A DNA stretch of 64,000 nucleotides from Harmothoe impar (lineage: Eukaryota; Annelida; Polychaeta; Phyllodocida; Polynoidae), in NCBI GenBank assembly GCA_947462335.1, contig OX381721.1, positions 38,714,488 through 38,778,487 on the forward strand, in the 5' to 3' direction. The position numbers and the translations under genes are program-made. Numbering within the stretch: position 1 is the first letter of the stretch; every line of letters starts with the position of its first letter. This document shows positions 33,739-44,356 of the stretch, piece after piece. The notes below the pieces were generated by a model. The model searched no databases, was not told the DNA's origin, and was given only the letters and a program-made list of their open reading frames with translations.

Positions 33739-34447
33739 ATGGCCCTTCCTATCACGACTGCGTCTACCTGTCAAGGGGCCTTTAAGGTGCGTAACCCTTT
33801 TCTCATCTACACATAAGTAATTAAAATGCTAACACGACCTTCCCTAGCTCCTCCTCAGTATTCAACGCAAAATGTTATGTTAAGCATGCATTAAATATGA
33901 CCCCAAGCTGCTACTGTAAAAAACTCGCAAATAAGCCTAACTCGCGTATAAGCCACACCCCTAACTCTGACAAATTATATAAGCTTCAGAGGGGGTCTGA
34001 TTATTGCGATTTCGGTGCTGTAGTATACTAATTAAAAGTGTCGTGTAAGCATGTTTGGCATCACAAGAAAGCTGAGTCTTATTCAGATTTTACTGTAATT
34101 TACGGTACTACTTTTTAAGGCATAATTCAGTCGTTGGTCTTTTCATAGTGGTAACTGCTTACCGAAGTCCCATTGTCATTTTTCAGCCGTTTGTCATCGA
34201 CATTGACATGGCTACCCAGGATGTCCTCAAAATCGTGCCCGACGACGAGTTCTTGGTCCTATACATCCCATTCATTGTTCATCGGTTGGGCAAGCGTCAT
34301 TTGACTACCCGCCAGGTTCTTCGTGGATGCCGGAACGTCATGGACTTAATTCGGTCGCGAGCTGCTTGGCTAATAATGGATAGACTCTGTCCTCAATCGT
34401 GGATAGTTTATCATATCTGCGATAAGCGCCGTAGGCCCCTTGTGTGA
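33739..34447 (+). CDS. Small two-exon gene A, unknown function
   Basis: Exon 1, 33739-33786: 16 codons, MALPITTASTCQGAFK, then donor GTGCGT. Exon 2, 34187-34447, after acceptor TTTCAG: PFVIDIDMATQDVLKIVPDD and on to CPQSWIVYHICDKRRRPLV. Total 102 residues, phase-0 intron. AATAAA at 34569-34574 follows the stop. I do not recognise the protein. Exon length, intron place and the 'FK|PF' junction match gene D on the other strand, and the C-terminal W-rich stretch resembles genes B and D. Judged a member of a local family; confidence is limited by short length. Confidence 0.6.
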
Positions 34448-34574
34448 GCCATACTTTCAATGGACCTCCCTGATTGGGGCGGGGCATTACATAAACAGTT
34501 ACTCTTATCGACGTCAATTGCCTTTATCCGGCGTATGCTTAATGTATGCTCAATGTATGTCTGATGCAAATAAA

Positions 34575-35461
34575 GCGTTAAGAAGTAAATTAACACTGAG
34601 AGTACTTTTTTTGTTACACTTTAATTTTTTATCATCATTTTGCTTAAATATTATCATAACATGTATCCTTTAATTGTCGCCCAATCATATGTCATGTCCA
34701 TGCCCCCCACCCCACCCTACTTCCCCTTCCACAGCACATTTGGCAGACTCCCTCAGCACTATAAAATTATCACATGACCATTAATATCAACCTTATGTCC
34801 CCTTCTCCAGAAGCTGCTCTCCAGTTAACCCGTGTGCGAGTAAGGCCTACAGCGCCCCCATCGGCTATTGCTAATGACCCACGGTTGCTACTGCTGCCAA
34901 GCTTTCAGCCTCCGCCATCTTGATTCCGCCTGTATCATATAGCTGTAGTACTGAGGGATGCCATTCAGCCTCTGCACCTGATCAGTCTTCCGCGTACTGA
35001 CTGGTGATACTACAGTACGCCAGACTAGTGTACATCATGTAAATTTGATGGGCCAGTAGCTATATATGTTTAGTTTAGGTACATCACTTACCTAGCTTGT
35101 GGGTTGATGAGCATGTATTGTAAAACTTAGTACACACAGAGGGCTTTTAAACCCCCACATCCCACTTAAAGCTACACAGATAGGCACATACATACATGAT
35201 GGTCGTTCAGCACAAGTGCACTACCAGATCCCCTCCAATAAATTTAAAAGTTGCAATACCTATACTATCAGATTACCCAATATGGTTTATCTATATATTG
35301 TCTAGGTATTCCTAAAATATTGATGGTTGGAGAGGATTTTGCTACAGTCAGCACTTCTTGAAAGATAGGGTGTTTCACGGGAACCTTGTATCCACGGGAG
35401 GACGGTGGTCAGCCTCCTCCAGGCGGGGCAGGGTGACACCCCCTCCCGACAACACACTGAC
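34575..35461. other. Stretch between gene A and the 35.5-kb exon
   Basis: No gene seen. 34898-34922 ('aagctttcagcctccgccat') resembles an exon 2 acceptor of the local family but is followed by stops. Confidence 0.45.
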
Positions 35462-35613
35462 CTTCCTCCAGGGAGGGGGGTGTCCAGTGGTACCGCTTGG
35501 CAGCCCTCCGGTGGTTGCTAGGGGCGGCCACCGCCTGCGGCCTACTCGCACATAGGGCAAGAGTATCTTGAGTGAGCTCCAGTTCTCCTTGCCTCCTTAG
35601 CAAGTCATCATCC
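35462..35613 (-). CDS. Probable internal exon of an unidentified minus-strand gene
   Basis: Open frame between acceptor ATTACAG (35614-35616) and donor GTCAGT (from 35461): DDDLLRRQGELELTQDTLAL then SRPQAVAAPSNHRRAAKRYH and WTPPSLEEG. Phase 1 at both ends. The composition and splice sites look real; the protein is not recognised. It may belong with the exons at 37.6-38.3 kb. Confidence 0.4.
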
Positions 35614-36129
35614 CTGTAATGAAGCATAACGCACAGCTAGTATTACATCACGGATGCACTTCATAGCCTCTTAGTGTAGTGTATCATTCGTTCCCATGCA
35701 CTCAGGCGTCATGGCAACCCTTTTGAGCCCCCCTAGACCCCTTGTAAATGGCCATTTTTAAATTAAATTAGCCTCTATTTTAAAACCCATCACCTAAAAC
35801 TAGTGGTATGCTAAGTCAGAAGCATAGTTCAAGCATACTTATCACCAAATTATTATGTCCCATTACCTTGATATCCTTAATTGATGTCAAAGGTCACGAA
35901 AACAGTTTTGGCTTATCCTGGTTTTTGGAGTGATTTCTACAATATTTTAAGTTCTAAATTAGGGTTTGTGGGACAGGGTAATCCATTGGTGTAGGGATAA
36001 ACTGCCTTGGATGATATGTTATGTATTTCACCCTACAACAAACTATGTCTATTTGTTATTTATAATTAATATTAGTATTTTGTGTGCTTATAGCTCTTAA
36101 TGTGTCATGTCATAAGTCACTCACCTTTA

Positions 36130-36893
36130 TTATCCGATTGTCGTCCCGTCAGCGCCTACCACTGACGTGACTACCCAGCATCCCCTCCTGTTGCCCATCT
36201 TCTCCAGCCGTATGGATCCTCTTTCCCAGCACGTTAGTCCCTGATTCACCAGAGGTCCCCATACCCTCATCCGTCCATCATCTTTCAAACATCTAAGGCG
36301 GATCACATTTATTCTTGCATAAACTTTCCTCAGCAGCCCCAGGATCCGCTCATCCCCACGAGTGAAGTGTACTGCAAACGGCTGTTAAAAAGAGGGGCCA
36401 TCGTGACATCAATAATGCCATGCATTCCCATCATTCAAAAAAATTTATTTATCATTTCAAGAGTGGCCTTTCTTAAATATGTAATTCTTCTGAGAGGTGT
36501 CAGGCCCATGTGAACTACATTGTACCATGCTTATAAATGATAGACAGAGACCATATGGTATTTGCCTTATGCCACAGTACTTATAATCCCGTGAGCATTA
36601 ACATCAACCTCCTCACTAGTGGCCTACATTAAATATGTGATTAAACTCAGAAGCTTCGATCAGGCGGCAAAGCGTCCTTCTCTATGTTAAATATCCACCT
36701 TCTTCCTAAATGCTACAGACTATATACTTGTTGCCTGTGTCAATAACATGTCAATAACTTATCATCTGACGGAATCTCCCCGCAATTGTGATAGTGCATA
36801 AACATATGGCCTTGGGTAATAAATGGCCGTTCATTGTCCTCTCACCTTGAAAATAGCATCCTCGCATACAACTACGTCCTCCTCCGTGTTCAT
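36130..36893 (-). CDS. Small two-exon gene D, paralogue of gene A
   Basis: Exon 1, 36893-36846: 16 codons, MNTEEDVVVCEDAIFK, then donor GTGAGA. Exon 2, 36381-36130, after acceptor TTAACAG: PFAVHFTRGDERILGLLRKV to GCWVVTSVVGADGTTIG and TAA. Total 99 residues. The stop overlaps an AATAAAG signal, so the 3' UTR would be short. The first exon has the same codon count and same FK ending as gene A; the end (GCW......D....IG) matches gene B. Function unknown. Transcribed opposite to A, B and C. Confidence 0.62.
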
Positions 36894-37390
36894 TGTGTTT
36901 ATAAAGTACTCTCCTGTCTCTCTGTTACTCCTACAGCCTGATGTGTGCATCTGACAACCCTTGTACTAAGTTTTTGGAATTCACCACCATCTCCCCGACA
37001 GCTTTTTCCTTAATACCCCCTTCCCATGGGATCTCGTGTCAGTGACTGTATTATAGTGCCTAATGACTGCCCATTTATCTTATTATCTGATCTCGATTGT
37101 TTGTTATGATTCCAGTCCCCCACTATGCGCTATACGGTAGGGGGTGGGGATCACCCTCCAGGGCGCTATATGTTCATATTCGGTGCCCTCCACTTACTAT
37201 GGACCAAAGCCTCCCTTTTCATTATAGCTTGTCAACACATCCTTGTCGTAAATTGAAATTTAAACGTTCCCACTATAGATTAAAGATAACAAAGTATCAT
37301 AACTCTTTTTGGGGTAAAATTTATTCTTGAGTAATAACTTATTTTTCTAATACTATATACATATATACACTGTCGCGTCCACGGGTCCGC

Positions 37391-38325
37391 GTCCACTATG
37401 CCTCCTCTGAAAATTAAAATGCACACAGACATTAAAGTGAGGTTATAACGTCATTTATAGCATTGCTAGTTCTTAGGCATAGCTCTCACTAAATTATTAT
37501 TATTACCACCACTACTCATTCCAATACCTATATTTCCTGGCTCCTATTTCTAACAAAATGGCTAACATGGCTATTCCATAGGTGGGTGAATATTTAATGA
37601 AGTCCATTATGCTTTATTAAAATTCGTACCTAGTGGCGTCCTGCTCCTTCTCGCCATAGCACTTGTAAAAAGTAGGCGCCACTGAAATGTACAAAATTAC
37701 ATTCGCTATAGATTTCTAATAGCTCAATTTGGGTATCCTTACAGTAACAGTATTACACTATTTAGTACATACAGGCAGTATGCACAAATTAAGCCCAACG
37801 TTGAATCTAACATATAATTTACTCTGACAATCATTTATAAATCTTGATTCAATGTTCATCGCCACAGGTTAATGACTTCAATAACCTGTACTGCGTTTTT
37901 TTTTGCATTCCCTCGCCCACGTCCAATACAATACAATCACATGTAATAACCAATACTCACATCGTTAGCAGTACGTATACCACTAGGCCCCACGTGTGGC
38001 CTAAAGCTTGTGTGAGGCGCTCACGGGCTACCTCCCGCCCCAAGTGGCCCAGCGCCTCTCCCACGCCCCTTGCCACTGTAAAAATTAAAATTGAACATGT
38101 ACTGTGTTTACGGCAGTGGGTATATCCGCTTGTCAAATTCTTAATAATTAATTTTTCTTTTCTGATTTGACCTTTTGTCTATGTAAGGGCTATTCATCCA
38201 GTGTAGTAGTGTCTTAGGCTATACCATGGGTTGTAGAAACAATGGAAACTTACACTCCAATAGGTGATTGGCCACGCCCACCTCCCCTTCCTCCTCCTCC
38301 TCCATCTCTATGTCCAAGACTGCAT
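37391..38325 (-). CDS. Partial multi-exon gene E, unknown function
   Basis: Exons read in order: 38325-38254 (AVLDIEMEEEEEGEVGVANH LLE), 38075-37961 (ARGVGEALGHLGREVARERL then GHTWGLVVYVLLT), 37681-37630 (frame with APTFYKCYGEKEQDATR) and about 37406-37391 (GGIVDADPWTRQ). The first junction (T + TG) and the third (AG + A) agree in phase. The second does not, so an intervening exon or another donor is likely. First and last exons are missing. Acidic N-terminal stretch, then an amphipathic helix. No family recognised. Gene D lies just downstream on the same strand. Confidence 0.45.
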
Positions 38326-38683
38326 CTGTAAATACACACATCTTATTTACTCTTATAGACCTTAACAATGTTAATATTAATGGTGCGCCCTTAATGGTAG
38401 GAAATCTTACGGGTAGGGGGTGGGGTGTTACTTGGGCCGAGGCTTCTAAATTTTCAAATCCTCAAAAGTGACTACCTGTATGCGCCGCCACCCCCCCCCC
38501 CCCCCCCCCCCCCCGCCCACCCCACCCCACGACCTGCCAAACCATCACACCTCCCTCCACACAACCCCCTCCCCTCTCATACACGCACCTCCCCCCCTTT
38601 CCCCTGTACCTTAAAACCCGGTTACTTAGGGAGAGTGTGCCATCATACATTGCCTGCCTACATCACCTTCACGAGTATTCACA

Positions 38684-39409
38684 ATGGCCACCAATTTCTT
38701 CAGTAGTCCTGATAGTGAAGATATTAATATGTCTGGTTTTGCGTCAGAAAGTGATGGCGATAGTTTAGCTAGCTCTATCTCTTCTGACCAAAATCAAGAC
38801 GATTCTAGCACGGTTGCCCTACAGGGCTCGGATACAGACGAGGAGATGCCTCCTCTGCTGCCCATCGGCTACATCGATCCTCAACCACTTCAAGACCATT
38901 TCTCGGTATAGTTCCAATTTCCATTTGAATAGGGCTCACACAAATCTAGCGTCTGCCATCTTTGGACACAATTTACTGGGAGTGTAATGCCAGCGACTAA
39001 AATACTCAGAAACAGGGACAACCCTTGTCAAATCATGTGTATTATGTATATGCTCAAATTTGTATGCCATCTATAGTTTTTTCTCAGTAATGTAGTGTCA
39101 TTTGCTATCACTTTGCAGGCCTTTCCCCTCAGACTAGGGCCTTCACTTGAGCATATCCTCGTCCAATCTCCTCACCAAAATACGTTTTACCTAGAGGTTG
39201 AGCTACTTCGAACAGAGGCTGGAATACACAGCGATGTCTACATGGACGTTCGCAATGGCTGCACTCGTGTGCAACCTGGTTGGCGTTTTGGATGGCTGTT
39301 GCTTAAGCCTACCACGCCTGGGTGCTGGCAGTGCATAGCTATCATGGATGCCGACTTCAATTTCATTGGGACCTTACCTTGTCCCTCCTTCAATAGTCGT
39401 GGGATTTGA
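38684..39409 (+). CDS. Two-exon gene B, acidic N-terminus, paralogue of A and D
   Basis: Exon 1, 38684-38905: 74 codons, Ser/Asp/Glu-rich (SSPDSEDINMSGFASESDGD) ending IDPQPLQDHFS, donor GTATAG. Exon 2, 39119-39409, after TTTGCAG: AFPLRLGPSLEHILVQSPHQ to TPGCWQCIAIMDADFNFIG and a short tail. Total 170 residues, phase-0 intron. Exon 2 aligns loosely with gene D (GCW then D and IG). The long acidic N-terminus is special to this copy. No signal peptide or membrane segment. Function unknown. Confidence 0.55.
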
Positions 39410-40262
39410 GATGTTTTGGGTTACTCTAGGTAATATTTCCTCTTACCTAACGCTGATAAAGGGGTCTTTCTTTGACATAAAGCACTGATCAGTGTTTTAA
39501 ACAAAAGGGGGTCTATTTCCTAACAGAGTGAGTGAAAATAGAAAGTAGGTGTCTTTCTTAAAGCATAGTCAGTGAAAAATGGTCACTACCAGCATGTTTC
39601 CCCCGTGATGTTTCGGGGTTTATATCCACTAGATAATACATATACAAAGTATTATTTATGAAAGGCATTATAAATGTATGCATTATAAATGTATGCACAT
39701 CATCTTACCATGGGTATCAAATTGAAATATAACATAACAGTATCTGTATTTGTTAGTTTGTTTTAAGGGGTAAATGTTAATGATATCAGGTGTGGCTTTT
39801 TCTAAAGATGTCTGTCTTCTCTTGAAAATGGGCTACTTTTTGCCTCGAAAATCTGTGAATTTGCCATGAAAAGGGTCCTTTTAAAAGTCAATATTCCTCT
39901 GTTTCGGGGGGTCCTTTTGTAATCCCAGAACGCTAATGGTGTATAAAATGGGCCCTATAAAATGAAGGGAGTGCAGGGGCCGGGCTCCTACCCCCCCCCC
40001 CCCCCCAATCTTACCCCCACCTTCGTCCCGCCCCCAACCCCAATGTCCTCCCCTCCTCCACCCCTGGGCCACCCTTCAACCCCCCCCCCCCCGCCCCCCT
40101 CCCCAGCGTCCACTGTCTCATGCTGTCTGCAGGCAACACACTGTCATAAAGCATTGTACTCGCAAGACGTCCATCCTAGTTCAAATTCCCTGGCCGATCT
40201 TACCTACATCGTACTAGCTTTTCTCTATTACCATAATGCTAACCATAACTGGGTCAGTCGCC
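39410..40262. other. Stretch between genes B and C
   Basis: C-runs near 39990 and 40080 and some repeated 'cattataaatgtatgca'. A plus-strand frame through the C-runs (39962-40282) is Pro-rich and judged spurious. Confidence 0.45.
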
Positions 40263-41273
40263 ATGGAGGTAAGGCCAAATAAAACCTTTTTCTGTTTTTG
40301 AAACATATCATTCTTGAGTAAATAGCCATAGGAGAAAGTTATCCTACATTATGTGCGTCCAGTGCCCGTCCAGTTTCTTATGATGTTCATATCACTTTGT
40401 TATGTTTATCAATGTCGACTTTAATATTAGAATAAATAGCATTGGATGTAAAGATTATTCTGAGCAAATCGGGTCGGGGGAGGGACTCAGTTAATTTCAC
40501 GGCCTTCATTATCATCAAGGCACTCACTGAATACCATCACAAAAGTGATACATAGGGTGTCCACATGTGCCACCATGTAACTTAAGAGTATTTCCCTTTA
40601 ACCATCGCGCCCCTATGAACCTGCCATGTCCATTGTTGTCGTATTGTTTATTTGAGGATATACCCTATGTCATGTCACTAATTTCCATGTCGCATGTTGA
40701 TTTTTACTAAGGGCCATGTCCCCCTGCCAATATTTGTCATAAACTGTAATCATAAAGGGTAGACCACCCGAGCCGCCTCCCAAACGCCGAAAATTGATAT
40801 ATATCGCCATTTATTATAGTCACTTCTACTAAATGTTAAGGGTTAACATGTGTGTTTAAGTGCCATATTTAACCATTTAATGCTATATAGCTATTGCCAA
40901 CGAATCACCCTTTTCGCATGACGACATTTGCCAGCCCATTCATGACTCCGTTCTTTTTATTCAGCCTTTCAGCCTCCACCTGACTACGGCCGAGATGGCG
41001 GCTTTGGAGATACCAATAGTCGGAGACAGCGTGGGTGAAATTCATGTCGACAGGCTGAGAAATTTATGTGGTGTAGCTTCACGTGCTTATCAAGAATTGA
41101 GTGACAACCTATCGCACGTCGCATCTTGGCAAACTGCCGTACTCACGTGGTATACTAGGCTGAACCGCCTATCTCTACATAGTGGACATACCATTGTCGT
41201 TCACAAAGTGGCCATGACCCTTGATACCGCTGCCTTGCCGCCACTACCACCCATTATAATAGATTCCGATTAA
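40263..41273 (+). CDS. Small gene C, likely family member
   Basis: Exon 2, 40965-41273, follows a good acceptor (TTTTTATTCAG) and reads PFSLHLTTAEMAALEIPIVG to PPLPPIIIDSD. A minimal first exon, ATGGAG at 40263-40268 in a strong Kozak context followed by GTAAGG, would add Met-Glu in phase 0 and give the local 'PF' junction; otherwise translation starts at Met 40995. About 104 residues. AATAAA at 41309-41314. Weak resemblance to genes A, B and D: the same start after the intron and a similar length. Function unknown. Confidence 0.5.
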
Positions 41274-41314
41274 TTTTGAATATCAATTAGTATTGAACTT
41301 CAACAGTCAATAAA

Positions 41315-41787
41315 GAACCACTTGAAACATTTTTCGTTGTCTCTAATTGTTATTTGTCTGATCGGGTTACACCAAATTGTGTATAGCTTTTAATAAAAAT
41401 GAGTGGAAGTTATTTAAATACTTGGGCTATATAATTTTTATAATTTCTTAAAATCTCGTAACATGCTATAAGCTCAAAACAGTCTAATGCCAACATATGC
41501 CCTCCCATGGCATTTCCTATGCCTCTATCCACAATGGTTTCATACGGTTTGGAATTTACTTAAAAAATCAACCACTGTCTCAATTTAAGCCTCTAATGTA
41601 AGGCGGTCCTTAGCGCTAGTACCAGTCCAAACCCTTCAACAGAAATCCCCTAAGGCATAACGTAAAAAGCTCCCCCATGCCCTCTTATGGCATACTATCG
41701 CATACTTTATGCTTCAAAAAGTCAAACTCTGCCTTATCCCCCAATTCAGTCCCTAACGTAAAAACCCCTCACCCCCGCTATTACTTC
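41315..41787. other. Spacer between gene C and the Polinton
   Basis: Two loosely repeated phrases ('catatgccctcccatggcat', 'catgccctcttatggcatac'); no gene seen. The last six bases (TACTTC) could be the Polinton target duplication, but the other side is in the N gap. Confidence 0.45.
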
Positions 41788-42180
41788 AGAGTAGTATAGT
41801 ATGTATCGGAACGGGACTATAGTTAAGTACTGTTTATTACTCAATCGACATGCAGCCAATCAGAGGCCTCCATTTGGTCACGTGACCCGTTGCCATGGTA
41901 ACGTGACCTACTTAGGGCTCTCAGCCAATCAGAAGCCAGCATTCTGGGTGACCTACTGACCTACTTAGAAGCTCTCAGCCAATCAGAGGCTGGCATTCTG
42001 GTAACCATGGTAACGTGACCTACTTACGTCACGTGACCTACTTAGGCTCAGCCAATCAGAAGCCGGCATTCTGGTAACTAGGGTAACGTGACCTACTTAG
42101 GGTTTGTTTGTAAACAACACCACGTGGCTTTCTTGTTTGTAAACAACACCACGTGACACGTGACTGTTTGTAAACAAACA
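41788..42180 (+). repeat. Polinton left terminal inverted repeat
   Basis: Inverse of about 51920-52312 with few mismatches. Inside are sub-repeats of 'ctcagccaatcagaagcc', 'gtaacgtgacctacttag' and 'tgtttgtaaacaa'. Factor-type words seen: CCAAT boxes at 41856, 41925, 41979 and 42052; GTTGCCATGGTAAC at 41889; CACGTG several times; TGTAAACA at 42109, 42138 and 42169. Confidence 0.95.
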
Positions 42181-42293
42181 AACAAAAAAAGTTATGTAAC
42201 TTATATATAGAAATAAAAACACAACAAGATAATTTCTTTTCTTTTCATTTTATTCTTTATTTTTTCATTTTCAATCAGAAAAAACACACAAGT

Positions 42294-42593
42294 TTATGCT
42301 TTTTTAGCTTGCTTCTTCGATTTGCAGCAACTCAACAGGCCGCAAAGTCTCACGCCGCCGTCACTCGCACCACCACACCCCGGACGACTTTTCTCCAATA
42401 GACATTGCACGACTTTGGATAAATCCAACACCATTTCGGCAAGGCAGAGAATCTTTGCCTCCATGAAACGGCCGCCATCGCAACAACCCGTCACAACAGC
42501 ATCATCGATAGCTTCTGACTCACGACCCGGTCGCTCAGCTTTGGGCTTTTGCTCATGCGCATGACGCACTTCTTGGGGTTTCTTGTTCGACAT
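42294..42593 (-). CDS. Small Cys-containing Polinton protein, unknown
   Basis: 99 residues, last gene of the leftward series. Basic N-terminus (MSNKKPQEVRHAHEQKPKAE), a central hydrophobic helix (LCLAEMVLDLSKVVQCLLEK), then Cys pairs (LCGLLSCCKSKKQAKKA) that could be a palmitoylation or metal site. It overlaps the protease 3' end by about 100 bases in another frame. AATAAA words follow at about 42252-42262 (minus strand), suiting the 3' end of this transcript. Not recognised; could be accessory or structural. Confidence 0.6.
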   Translation of the reverse strand: MSNKKPQEVRHAHEQKPKAERPGRESEAIDDAVVTGCCDGGRFMEAKILCLAEMVLDLSKVVQCLLEKSRPGCGGASDGGVRLCGLLSCCKSKKQAKKA

Positions 42594-42943
42594 GCTTCAA
42601 TTAGGAAATGAACGCAATGAGGTCCACAGGTGTCAGCAGAAGTGTCTTGTAGTTGAATGCGGTTTCTTTGCCACTTGAACGGAGCAGAGCGTTCCACGAA
42701 AGACAAGAACTCCGCACTCAGCGGCGGTAAGCCGAAGGAATCAAAGTAGTACACTTCACCCGTGCTCGACACGTAAAACGCCACCCAATGCTGACCTGGT
42801 AAATGTTGCGGATCTGTGTTGCTCACGAAACAAGTGTCTTTGATAGGGTGCTTCGGAATAGTGTCACAAGAGAAAACGCCCAGGAAACGATGTTTTGTGT
42901 GAACGTTTTCCTTCAACACTCTGCTTATTTCAAGCGTGTTCAT
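42491..42943 (-). CDS. Adenovirus-type maturation cysteine protease (Polinton PRO)
   Basis: 150 residues from the ATG at 42943, 29 bases after the capsid gene stop; the frame is open further upstream, but that part overlaps the capsid gene. Catalytic set visible: His52 in GQHWVAF, Asp68 in YYFDSFG, Gln97/99 and Cys106 in ADTCGPHCVHFL, the order of C5/Ulp1-type proteases. In adenovirus and Polinton-like viruses this enzyme trims capsid precursors during maturation. Location next to the major capsid gene is usual. All key residues are present, so it should be active. Confidence 0.93.
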   Translation of the reverse strand: MNTLEISRVLKENVHTKHRFLGVFSCDTIPKHPIKDTCFVSNTDPQHLPGQHWVAFYVSSTGEVYYFDSFGLPPLSAEFLSFVERSAPFKWQRNRIQLQDTSADTCGPHCVHFLIEACRTRNPKKCVMRMSKSPKLSDRVVSQKLSMMLL

Positions 42944-42972
42944 ACGATACGCCAAGTACCGCCGTCTTGTCT

Positions 42973-44277
42973 TCAGTTCATGTGGTAGTCGGTGACGGGG
43001 TGTCGATCTCGGGTCAGCTCGACGACGTTGTCGTACACCAAGTAGAGTAGCACCGTTGTTGTCGCTTGTAGCGCCGAGCGGAAACTGACTTCCAACCTCA
43101 GCTGACCCGCTCTTATAAGGTTCACGCGACACCCGTCGTGCGATCTGTCTGGGGTTAAGTCGAGGGGGAACACCGTGTAACCGTTCAGGAATTGTTCGTA
43201 TGAAATACCGCAGGAGCGCGCGCCCTCGTACATCCCCGTTTCCGTGTGTAGCGCCAAGTACTCTCTCACGGCCGCTTTGGTCTTAAAGTCGGGCACGTAG
43301 GCGTCGTTCGGCACTTTCTGATCGTTCACTATCACTTGAAGCGAGCTGATGTCGTAATGCTTCATCTCGAACGGGTTCTTGGTGTAGCTACCGTTGAAGG
43401 CGTCGTGGTCAAGGAAGCAAATCATCATCGACTTGGGAAGCTGGCCTGTGTTGGAGTGCGTGTAGCTGTGATCTCTGTTACCTTGAGGGATGGCGTAGGT
43501 CGTCACCTCCACTCTGTTCACCGGGTAGTCGAAGGGCCCGTGTTCTATCACCGCTCTCTCGTGCGTTTCCGCTACAGCGTCCGCCACCAGCACGCGTCGC
43601 ACGTAGAGCTTTGCTTTGTAGATCTTCAAGCTGTAGCCTCCGTCAGCGGCGCACATCAGATAGAAAGAGGGCGCCGCTTGTTTCAGAGTGAGATTGATTT
43701 CTGTCTCTCCAACGATGAGCTTCGGTTGATGAGCCAGGTCAAAGTGCAGTCGCGCCATCAGCGAAAAGCGCTTGTTGGAGATTAGCTTCTTGCGCGCTTT
43801 GTACCCCGCATTCGCGTCAGTCAACGTGTCAAACTGACCGGGCGTATCTTCATGCCACCCCTGGGCGCTCATGACGCCGTCCTTCACGTCTTTGTTGTAG
43901 TTGAGTAACCCTTCCAAGTAAGCTCGGTAAGGGTAGGTCTCGGTGTTGCCAGACACTTTGAAACCGCCGATGGAGACTTGGACGTCTTTGAAGAGCGAGT
44001 GAGCCAAGTTGTTCACCGGAGCTACCGCGTCGGTGGCCTCGATCGCCGCTCCGTCCTTTAGCACTTGACATTCCAGATGAAGGTAATTCTCGTTCAGGTC
44101 TGTGTACTCTTGCGACTTGTTGATGGTGAAATTTATGTTACCTCCATCCTCTAAAGAGTTTTTTGTTTCTATCCCCAGGAAAGACGACTTTAAGATAGTA
44201 GTCTGAGTCGGCGCTACGGTGTGCAGGTCGAGCTCAGAGAGCGCGCACTCGTTACTGCTCTCGTGTACGTAAGCCAT
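42973..44277 (-). CDS. Polinton major capsid protein (double jelly-roll)
   Basis: 434 residues. The N-terminus (MAYVHESSNECALSELDLHT) and the PVNNLAHSLFKDVQVSIGG and TYPYRAYLEGLLNY blocks are typical of the Polinton capsid family often annotated as 'F54H12.2-like'. The family forms hexon-like trimers that build an icosahedral shell. Length fits. The frame is intact with no stop or frameshift. A TATA-type box (TATAAATAAAAAG, 44339-44327) lies 50 bases before the ATG, so this gene probably has its own late-type promoter. The protease follows directly and may share the transcript. Confidence 0.93.
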   Translation of the reverse strand: MAYVHESSNECALSELDLHTVAPTQTTILKSSFLGIETKNSLEDGGNINFTINKSQEYTDLNENYLHLECQVLKDGAAIEATDAVAPVNNLAHSLFKDVQVSIGGFKVSGNTETYPYRAYLEGLLNYNKDVKDGVMSAQGWHEDTPGQFDTLTDANAGYKARKKLISNKRFSLMARLHFDLAHQPKLIVGETEINLTLKQAAPSFYLMCAADGGYSLKIYKAKLYVRRVLVADAVAETHERAVIEHGPFDYPVNRVEVTTYAIPQGNRDHSYTHSNTGQLPKSMMICFLDHDAFNGSYTKNPFEMKHYDISSLQVIVNDQKVPNDAYVPDFKTKAAVREYLALHTETGMYEGARSCGISYEQFLNGYTVFPLDLTPDRSHDGCRVNLIRAGQLRLEVSFRSALQATTTVLLYLVYDNVVELTRDRHPVTDYHMN

Positions 44278-44326
44278 TGTGTTCTCTCTTCATGCGGCCG
44301 ACAGACTGACGCCGACCGCCTCCAGT

Positions 44327-44339
44327 CTTTTTATTTATA
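44327..44339 (-). promoter_or_regulatory. TATA box of the major capsid gene
   Basis: TATAAATAAAAAG on the minus strand, 50 bases upstream of the capsid ATG. Confidence 0.7.
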
Positions 44340-44356
44340 CCTGAACGCCTAGGCGC

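Noticed and set aside
38462..38650. Gly- and Pro-rich frames across the C-run near 38.5 kb
   Set aside because: Low-complexity readings through homopolymers on both strands.
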